Origin: Bacillota bacterium
Lineage (GTDB): Bacteria; Bacillota_A; Clostridia; Clostridiales; Clostridiaceae
Length of the DNA: 5,029 nucleotides
NCBI GenBank assembly: GCA_021780795.1
Contig: JAJXYA010000416.1
Span: 1 to 5,029 of the forward strand
Direction of reading: 5' to 3'
Below the pieces are notes generated by a model, which was not told the origin of the DNA, did no database searches, and worked only from the letters and a program-made list of their open reading frames with translations. A program made the position numbers and the translations under genes. Positions 1 through 4,013 of this stretch are shown here, in pieces. The number at the start of each line of letters is the position of its first letter. Position 1 is the first letter of the stretch.

Positions 1-1063
1 AGTTATGGGTCTAGAAGGCAATATAACTACGGAAATGGGTCTTTTGATTGGTGATCTAGCAGACCTTACTCGGAAGTCAACGGATTTAGTGAAGGAATTT
101 GAGAATGAAGACTACTTAACTTTGAATTATAGAATTAACAAGCTCAAAGGTCACGAAGAATTTAAGAATAAGTTCAATGCCTTTATGGATAAATATGATA
201 TGAGAGCTGCCGGAGAAATAGACATGGCCAAAGATAGGTGGATAGAAAATCCTGAGCCTCTAGCAAAATCAATAATGGCTATTGTTAATACTTCAGAAGA
301 AGGTATACACAGAAAAGAGTTTAAAGAGACCATAGAAAGGGCAAAGCAAGCATCTGAAGATCTCGTAAACGAAGTAGCTAGGTCCCATGGAAAGATAAAA
401 GCAAAAGTAGTAAGAAGACTCATACGGGTTTTAAGAAACTTTTTGCCAGTTCGAGAACATCCAAAATATCTTATAATGAAACTCATTCTAATTTTCAAGA
501 AAGCTTTACTTGAAGAGGCAACGGTATTGGTTAAAAAAGGTCATCTTGAGAAAGAAAGAGATATATTCTATGTAAGCTTTTGGGAGTTATATAAAGCAGT
601 TGAAAACAATGATAGCCTAATAGAGATTGTTAACCTAAGGAAAGAAGAATATGAACACTTTAAAAAATTAAGTGCTCCACGTGTTCTAACCAGCGATGGT
701 GAAGAAATCAAAGCAGGCTACAAAAGAGAGAATCTACCTGAAGGCGCCTTGGCAGGTATTCCTGTATCTTCTGGTGTCATAGAAGGAATAGCAAGAGTCA
801 TCACTGACCCTTCAAAGGCGTTTATAAACAAAGGTGAAATACTGGTAGCCCCCTTTACAGACCCAGGTTGGACACCACTATTTATTAATGCAGCAGGCCT
901 AGTAATGGAAATTGGCGGTCTCTTAACTCACGGAACCGTAGTCGCTAGAGAATATGGAATGCCTGCTGTAGTTGGAATTACAGATGCTACGAAGAAAATT
1001 AAGACAGGTCAGAAAATAAGGGTAGATGGTAATGCTGGATTTGTCGTAATCCTTGAAGAGTAG
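1..1063 (+). CDS. rph: rifamycin-inactivating phosphotransferase (PEP-synthase-like), C-terminal part; 5' end outside window
   Basis: The reading frame is open to the left edge, so this is the C-terminal ~353 residues of a protein whose family is about 870 residues long. Family knowledge: the N-terminal ATP-grasp domain uses ATP to phosphorylate a swivelling histidine, which passes phosphate to rifampicin, inactivating it in the cytoplasm. Visible here, numbered from the ATG at position 5: a helical substrate-binding region (about 1-235) with family signatures NITTEMGL and YDMRAAGEID, followed by PRVLTSDGE. The swivelling phosphohistidine domain (about 245-352) contains TDPGWTPLF and GGLLTHGTVVAREYGMPAVVG, with the expected catalytic histidine at 309 (codon 929-931). 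The end IRVDGNAGFVVIL is normal for the family. The ATP-binding domain is not in view, so a related PEP-utilising enzyme or PEP synthase cannot be fully excluded; the RIF-domain motifs favour Rph. The MFS remnant begins 10 bp after the stop, suggesting a former resistance/efflux operon. Confidence 0.8.
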   Translation, partial: VMGLEGNITTEMGLLIGDLADLTRKSTDLVKEFENEDYLTLNYRINKLKGHEEFKNKFNAFMDKYDMRAAGEIDMAKDRWIENPEPLAKSIMAIVNTSEEGIHRKEFKETIERAKQASEDLVNEVARSHGKIKAKVVRRLIRVLRNFLPVREHPKYLIMKLILIFKKALLEEATVLVKKGHLEKERDIFYVSFWELYKAVENNDSLIEIVNLRKEEYEHFKKLSAPRVLTSDGEEIKAGYKRENLPEGALAGIPVSSGVIEGIARVITDPSKAFINKGEILVAPFTDPGWTPLFINAAGLVMEIGGLLTHGTVVAREYGMPAVVGITDATKKIKTGQKIRVDGNAGFVVILEE

Positions 1064-1073
1064 GATGATTACA

Positions 1074-1262
1074 ATGATTGGATTTGCAGGTCTACAGCTT
1101 GGAATGTTTGCTATGGTTGTGATGCAGCTCATACTGGCCACCGCATTGCCCTTCATTGTAGCAGAAATAGGAGGTGGTAGCATGTACAGCTGGGTTTTCT
1201 CTAGCTACATGCTGCTGGCTTCCCTTTGCTGCCACACACGTGGCAAGTGGCAAGTTTATTAA
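1074..1262 (+). pseudogene. truncated N-terminal remnant of a DHA2/EmrB-type MFS drug efflux transporter
   Basis: The product is a 62-residue peptide from the ATG at 1074. GTAGG ends 9 bases before this start, whereas the ATG at 1065 sits directly against that element. The sequence GMFAMVVMQLILATALP followed by IVAEIGGGSMYSWVFSSYMLLAS is the first transmembrane helix and the start of the second in 14-helix proton-driven efflux pumps (EmrB/QacA type), which normally run to about 450-500 residues. After ...MLLAS the family pattern is lost (LCCHTRGKWQVY, then stop), just where the conserved GKLxDxxGR loop should appear. The next frame reads A-S-L-L at 1250-1261, so a small indel may precede the break. 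From 1263 the DNA belongs to an opposite-strand gene, so at least 85% of the pump is missing. It is not expected to transport anything. The position right after rph suggests it was co-transcribed with it. Confidence 0.7.
1231..1255. repeat. small dyad plus 7-bp tandem duplication at the MFS breakpoint
   Basis: GCCAC (1231-1235) and GTGGC (1240-1244) form an inverted repeat around ACAC. Overlapping it, GTGGCAA occurs twice in tandem (1240-1246 and 1247-1253) and continues for two more matching bases. It lies exactly where the MFS reading frame degenerates and 8 bp before the change to the opposite-strand hydrolase gene. No T-tract follows on either strand, so it is not a convincing terminator. 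It may be a scar of slippage or of a rearrangement. Confidence 0.5.
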
Positions 1263-1739
1263 TCATAATAGTTTGAAACTATTGGCATGCGCAGGAAAAA
1301 TTCTTTTTTCACCCGCATTCTTAATAATCTCCCAGCTAACTTGAACTTTCTTTTCTCTTTCCGCTTCATTAAAACCTAATAATGGCAAATCGCCTGTAAA
1401 AACACCTACCCCCTCAATTACAATACTAATTGAATCTTCAGAATGACCTGGAGTATGAATAAAATAACCAGGAATACCAACTCTATTAAGGAATGCATTT
1501 TTATCATTTTGCATGATTATGTTTTTAGGATTAATAATTATTTCTTTAAATTCAGGAAACTTTTTTAAATTTTTATTGGCCTTTTCAATAAAGTTTCTTT
1601 GAATATCACTTATAATTAGTTCAACTCCATTTTGTTGAAGATCTTCAGCGATACCGCAGTGGTCTGGATGAAAATGTGTCACCATTACATGGCTAATATC
1701 TTTAGGACTTATGCCCTTTTTATTTAAGGAATAAACCAA
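1263..1739 (-). pseudogene. metallo-beta-lactamase-fold hydrolase, N-terminus missing
   Basis: The open frame gives 158 residues from a TTG at 1739. All metal-binding motifs of the MBL fold are visible: THFHPDH (His22, His24, Asp26, His27), HTPGH (His99), GVFTGD (Asp117) and FPAH (His151). Such proteins hydrolyse thioesters, lactones or similar bonds with two metal ions, usually zinc; the substrate cannot be told here. Family members have roughly 50-60 further residues before HxHxDH, forming the first beta-strands and the conserved D-T-G turn, and these are absent. The codons just before the TTG are GAA and then TAG, the stop of the DUF1801 gene, in the same frame; E-L-V-Y reads like the interior of the hydrolase. 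No ribosome binding site precedes the TTG, so translation would need coupling or readthrough. The C-terminus looks near natural. A broken gene is most likely; a functional short variant is possible. Confidence 0.65.
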
Positions 1740-1742
1740 TTC

Positions 1743-2132
1743 CTATTTCTTCCTTTTGGATTTCTCTTCTGCCTTCTTTATATTCTCTACAACTCTAAAT
1801 TTAGTTATCTCCCCTATTAATTTATAAGGAATTGGCTCTTCTAAAGGAAATCGTATTGACCCTTTTGCTCCTTTATATTTCGATAATTCATCTTTAAAGT
1901 TATCAATGCCACTAGGAGTTGGATATAATCCTATATGATTTTTGAAAGCTGCAAAATGAATCAAATTTCCATGAAGTACAAAAGTAGGCATTGCATAACT
2001 TATCTTTTCTTCGGCCTCCGGTGCAGCCTCTTTTATAACTTTTCTTATGTTTTCAAGTATTTCCTGAATTTCAGAAGGAAAATTTAAAATATATTCATCA
2101 ATTGACTGAGGCGTAACTTTGTTTTCTTCCAT
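1743..2132 (-). CDS. DUF1801 (YdhG/Fra frataxin-like) protein
   Basis: This is a complete 129-residue cytoplasmic protein with an ATG start and a strong Shine-Dalgarno (GAAAGGAG) 7 bases upstream. Recognisable DUF1801 features are the N-terminal SIDEYILNFPSEIQEILENIR helix region, YAMPTFVLHGNLIHFAAFKNHIGLYP (about 46-71), the P-S-G-I turn and the KGSIRFPLEEPIPYKLI segment (about 90-105), ending in a lysine-rich tail (KSKRKK). The fold is shared with B. subtilis YdhG (Fra), described as a frataxin-like iron chaperone; whether this member binds iron is not shown by the sequence. It reads away from the YdeI-type gene, with a 359-bp divergent spacer. The hydrolase remnant follows directly in the same frame after TAG and one codon. 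No terminator is visible after the stop, so the two are probably on one transcript. Confidence 0.85.
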   Translation of the reverse strand: MEENKVTPQSIDEYILNFPSEIQEILENIRKVIKEAAPEAEEKISYAMPTFVLHGNLIHFAAFKNHIGLYPTPSGIDNFKDELSKYKGAKGSIRFPLEEPIPYKLIGEITKFRVVENIKKAEEKSKRKK

Positions 2133-2139
2133 GATTTTT

Positions 2140-2147
2140 CTCCTTTC
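2140..2147 (-). promoter_or_regulatory. ribosome binding site of the DUF1801 gene
   Basis: On the minus strand GAAAGGAG stands 7 bases before the ATG ending at 2130. It is a near-ideal Firmicute Shine-Dalgarno and fixes that start. Confidence 0.85.
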
Positions 2148-2403
2148 ATAAGTTCTTTTAGATTTATTAATATCTCATCTCTTATTCTAAATTTCTATTT
2201 TTATTGTACTATAATTTTTATTGTTTTACCCTAATTTACCTATAATATTTCTTATATTTTCATTTACTATTTAACTGCCTCCCACTCCATCCACCTGTGT
2301 GCATGCGTGTACATAATTTATTATGATTTTTTCTCTATTTTAGGATTGTCCACGTGTACGGTTCCCCTTACTTTGTATCGACTACTTTTTTAACAAGCAC
2401 TAA

Positions 2404-2424
2404 ATATTGTAACTTGCACAATAT
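2404..2424. promoter_or_regulatory. perfect 7+7 bp dyad, candidate operator
   Basis: ATATTGT (2404-2410) and ACAATAT (2418-2424) are exact inverted repeats separated by 7 bases. The dyad covers the -35 box and half of the spacer of the promoter for the YdeI-type gene. That is where a dimeric repressor (MarR- or TetR-like, for example) would block RNA polymerase. The half-sites resemble ATTGT/ACAAT sites used by some MarR-family regulators, but no regulator gene is in the window, so the identity is unknown. Confidence 0.5.
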
Positions 2425-2435
2425 CCTTTTATAAT
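2407..2435 (+). promoter_or_regulatory. sigma-A-type promoter for the YdeI-type gene
   Basis: A -35 box TTGTAA (2407-2412) and a perfect -10 box TATAAT (2430-2435) are separated by exactly 17 bases. Transcription would begin near 2442, leaving a leader of about 50 bases before the ATG at 2492. Confidence 0.75.
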
Positions 2436-2477
2436 AGTAAATAAGATTGTTAATCAAATTTATTATACATATGAAAT

Positions 2478-2483
2478 AAGGAG
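2478..2483 (+). promoter_or_regulatory. ribosome binding site deciding the start at 2492
   Basis: AAGGAG lies 8 bases before the ATG at 2492. The GTG at 2483 overlaps the end of this element and so cannot use it. The ATG is therefore the start. Confidence 0.85.
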
Positions 2484-2491
2484 TGATTTTA

Positions 2492-2950
2492 ATGAAGCAT
2501 GAATTCAATGCAATTATCAAACAGCATGAAAATTTAAACGCAGCTTATATTGAACCGCCCTTTGATGTTAAAGAGGTCTTCGGCTCTAAACGTGTTAAAG
2601 TGAAGGCAACTTTTGATGGTGTGGAATATCGTGGGTCAGTTGTAAATATGGGCGGCTGTTACATGCTTGGTCTTACACAGGAAATGCGAAACAAAATCGG
2701 AAAAGGATTTGGTGACGAAGTATTTGTAACCATAGAAAAAGATGTAGCGGAGCGCTCAGTGGAAGTTCCTGAAGATTTTGCCTCTTTAATGAATTGTGAT
2801 GAAACTGCTGTATCAACCTTCAAGTCTCTTTCATTCACAGCTCAGAAAGAGTATGTCACTTGGATTACTTCAGCCAAGCGTGAGGCAACTAGATCGGAAC
2901 GCATCACAAAATCAGTGGCTTTATTATCAGAAGGAAAGCGACTAAGATAA
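2492..2950 (+). CDS. DUF1905 / YdeI-OmpD-associated (OmdA-like) protein
   Basis: This 152-residue soluble protein has two parts. The DUF1905 beta-barrel-like domain (about 1-92) contains HENLNAAYIEPPFDV, VKATFDGVEYRGSVV, a M-G-G-C-Y turn, LGLTQEMRNKIGK and a G-D-E-V-F-V-T strand. The C-terminal PF13376 (YdeI/OmdA) segment (about 93-152) contains VEVPEDF, a LSFTAQKEYVTWI helix and a basic AKREATRSERI helix. The PF13376 name refers to bacteriocin protection or OmpD association in enterobacteria; the biochemical role is unknown, and no membrane segment or signal peptide is visible. The gene has its own promoter with an overlapping dyad and a downstream hairpin, so it looks monocistronic and regulated. 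It is unusual for the window: seven of nine arginine codons are CGN and sampled lines are about 40-45% GC, against AGA/AGG use and roughly 28-30% GC in the kinase. This suggests acquisition by transfer. Confidence 0.85.
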   Translation: MKHEFNAIIKQHENLNAAYIEPPFDVKEVFGSKRVKVKATFDGVEYRGSVVNMGGCYMLGLTQEMRNKIGKGFGDEVFVTIEKDVAERSVEVPEDFASLMNCDETAVSTFKSLSFTAQKEYVTWITSAKREATRSERITKSVALLSEGKRLR

Positions 2951-2996
2951 ATATAAGAAAATTTAGTATTGTCATTATTTCAATTATTATATTTTG

Positions 2997-3028
2997 TAGG
3001 AACTGTTTCTGACAGTTCCTATAATTTT
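2997..3028 (+). terminator. intrinsic-terminator-like hairpin after the YdeI-type gene
   Basis: TAGGAACTGT (2997-3006) pairs perfectly with ACAGTTCCTA (3012-3021) around a 5-base loop, 46 bases after the stop codon. It is followed by TAATTTT, a short interrupted T-tract, so the stem is strong but the tail is only moderate. Confidence 0.6.
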
Positions 3029-3128
3029 GTCATAGTATCAGCCTATCTTTAAGCATAGTCTAATTAATAAAACTAAAGTTACCATGCTCTAACCTCTTCC
3101 ATTGTTTTCCCTTATATCGTAAAGATAT

Positions 3129-3169
3129 TATTATACTAAATTAAATCTAACTCAATATTGTACTAAATT
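3129..3169. repeat. 14-bp direct repeat upstream of agrB
   Basis: TATTATACTAAATT (3129-3142) recurs as TATTGTACTAAATT (3156-3169), 13 of 14 identical with a 27-bp period, about 95-130 bases before agrB. LytTR-type regulators such as AgrA bind paired direct repeats, so this could be a control site. The bases do not match the staphylococcal AgrA consensus and the region is AT-rich. Confidence 0.4.
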
Positions 3170-3246
3170 CGTAATTTAAATCATATTATTATATGGACAA
3201 GCCTCATTAAATAAATTAGTTTCAAAATTATAGTATTTTAACTTCT

Positions 3247-3254
3247 AGGAGGTG
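3247..3254 (+). promoter_or_regulatory. ribosome binding site of agrB
   Basis: AGGAGGTG is a full match to the anti-Shine-Dalgarno sequence. Counted from the GGAGG core, the TTG at 3257 lies 4 bases away and the ATG at 3263 lies 10 bases away. Both are tolerable; ATG is preferred on codon grounds. Confidence 0.8.
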
Positions 3255-3262
3255 CATTGAAA

Positions 3263-3826
3263 ATGATAGATAAATTGGCTCTAAAGCTTACCTCCTTCAT
3301 TTGTACCGAAGCCTACAATAATACTAAAGACAGAGCAAGGATCCAGTATGGCTTAAGCATACTTTTAAGTGAAGGATTTAAAATTGTTTTTCTAATACTT
3401 TTTTTTAATACAATACATGTTCAGAAGTATTTCTATTTTTCTTTACTCATATTGCTACCAATAAGAGTGTTTGCTGGTGGAATACACGTAAAGGGAACTT
3501 TAAATTGTTTACTTCTAACAATTCTGATGTTTGTCTGCACCAGTGTGCTGACTCCCTTAATGCCAAGACTTCCATCAGTATATTATCTCCTTATGGGTAT
3601 AGCTAGTTTTGTAATAGTTTTAGTAAGGGCTCCAATATGCAGTGTACGGAGACCTATAAAAGATAATAAAAAAAAGCTGCAGTATAAGTTTACAGCAGCT
3701 CTGTTTGTAGCTTCATGGACCATTATTTTAATGTTTTTAGAAATCACTTCCTATGTAAACTGCGGCTTCAGCACTATATTAATACAAAATATACAACTAC
3801 TGCTGGTTAAAAAGCCGACGTTATAA
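3263..3826 (+). CDS. agrB: AgrB-type accessory gene regulator (AgrD-processing membrane peptidase)
   Basis: This is a 187-residue polytopic membrane protein, within the usual AgrB length. AgrB is a cysteine endopeptidase that removes the C-terminal tail of AgrD and closes the remaining peptide into a (thio)lactone ring. The signature IRVFAGGIHVKGTLNC is present. Its His75 and Cys82 (77 and 84 if the TTG two codons upstream is used) keep the seven-residue spacing of the catalytic His77/Cys84 pair of S. aureus AgrB. Hydrophobic segments lie at about 39-50, 57-70, 82-97, 107-121 and 143-160, with the family's charged APxxxxxRPIKDNKKK loop near 123-138. agrD begins 35 bp downstream with its own strong ribosome binding site, so the two form an operon. 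The lysine-rich loop is encoded by an A-tract that, on the other strand, forms part of a candidate terminator. Confidence 0.92.
   Translation: MIDKLALKLTSFICTEAYNNTKDRARIQYGLSILLSEGFKIVFLILFFNTIHVQKYFYFSLLILLPIRVFAGGIHVKGTLNCLLLTILMFVCTSVLTPLMPRLPSVYYLLMGIASFVIVLVRAPICSVRRPIKDNKKKLQYKFTAALFVASWTIILMFLEITSYVNCGFSTILIQNIQLLLVKKPTL
3668..3700 (-). terminator. candidate minus-strand terminator inside agrB, for the sensor kinase transcript
   Basis: Read on the minus strand, AGCTGC (3700-3695) pairs with GCAGCT (3680-3675). A T-T mismatch and an inner GTA/TAC stem follow, closing a 6-base loop. Eight T residues (3675-3668) come directly after. This is a good intrinsic-terminator shape about 340 bases past the kinase stop. 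The A-tract also encodes the lysine run of AgrB, so part of the pattern could be chance. Confidence 0.5.
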
Positions 3827-3861
3827 ACTATTTAATAATCTTATAAAATAAGGAGGACATT

Positions 3862-4005
3862 ATGAAAAAATTAGTTAACAGTTTCAAAGGAAAATCAATG
3901 TTATGCACACTTTGCCTCACTCTAACTGCATCTGTATTTACATGGTACGGCTCCTTCCTCTTTCTTGGCGAACCTGAAATTCCAGAATGTCTCAAAGAAG
4001 AATAG
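3862..4005 (+). CDS. agrD: AgrD-type autoinducing peptide precursor with predicted serine (lactone) ring
   Basis: This 47-residue ORF starts with ATG after AAGGAGG (3850-3856), 5 bases upstream. It has the three parts of AgrD precursors: a basic, amphipathic/hydrophobic N-terminal leader (MKKLVNSFKGKS... to about 27), a short core, and an acidic C-terminal tail GEPEIPECLKEE matching the family's xExExPxxL pattern (S. aureus DEVEVPKEL). Aligning on that tail puts the five-residue ring at Ser31-Phe-Leu-Phe-Leu35, with AgrB cleavage expected after Leu35. Most AgrD ring positions are cysteine (CDFIM in S. aureus I, CFMFV in Listeria). Here it is serine, as in the Staphylococcus intermedius group, so a lactone rather than a thiolactone is predicted. 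Cysteines 15, 18 and 43 lie outside the ring position. The length of the peptide's exocyclic tail (possibly TWYG or shorter) cannot be told. It is co-transcribed with agrB; its stop lies 8 bp from the convergent kinase stop. Confidence 0.88.
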   Translation: MKKLVNSFKGKSMLCTLCLTLTASVFTWYGSFLFLGEPEIPECLKEE

Positions 4006-4013
4006 TCACATAT

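Larger units (their letters stand above)
2133..2491. other. AT-rich divergent intergenic spacer
   Basis: No gene is supported in these 359 bases. From left to right it holds the ribosome binding site of the DUF1801 gene (2140-2147, minus), a very AT-rich stretch without a convincing minus-strand promoter, a mixed-composition patch at about 2277-2385 (see findings), a 14-bp dyad CATAAT-TT-ATTATG at 2312-2325, and the promoter, operator-like dyad and ribosome binding site of the plus-strand YdeI-type gene. Confidence 0.7.
2951..3262. other. AT-rich spacer upstream of agrB
   Basis: No gene is supported here. It contains the terminator-like hairpin at 2997-3028, a direct repeat at 3129-3169, a weak 14-bp dyad CATAT-TATT-ATATG at 3182-3195 and the agrB ribosome binding site. 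A TATAGT at 3229-3234 could be a -10 box, but no good -35 box stands 16-18 bases upstream; the agrBD promoter may therefore depend on an activator. Confidence 0.6.

Noticed and set aside
151..498. Minus-strand 115-codon open frame
   Set aside because: It lies entirely within the rph coding sequence, has no family motif and is explained as a shadow frame.
923..1183. Minus-strand 86-codon open frame
   Set aside because: It is antisense to the catalytic domain of rph and the MFS start, with no recognisable motif.
1231..1244. GCCAC/GTGGC hairpin as a terminator for the rph or DUF1801 transcript
   Set aside because: The stem is only 5 bp and no T-tract follows on either strand.
1740..1748. UAG readthrough or pyrrolysine-coded fusion of DUF1801 and the hydrolase
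   Set aside because: The DUF1801 protein ends naturally in a lysine-rich tail, the hydrolase is missing its N-terminus, and no pyrrolysine genes are in view; a deletion junction is simpler.
2312..2325. CATAAT-TT-ATTATG dyad as a PerR/Fur-like box
   Set aside because: It is far from the promoter (about 80 bp), does not match those boxes well, and such dyads are easily produced by chance in AT-rich DNA.
2414..2435. TTGCAC as the -35 box with TATAAT
   Set aside because: The spacer would be only 10 bases; TTGTAA at 2407 gives the correct 17.
2483..2491. GTG at 2483 as start of the YdeI-type gene
   Set aside because: It overlaps the ribosome binding site; the ATG at 2492 has ideal spacing.
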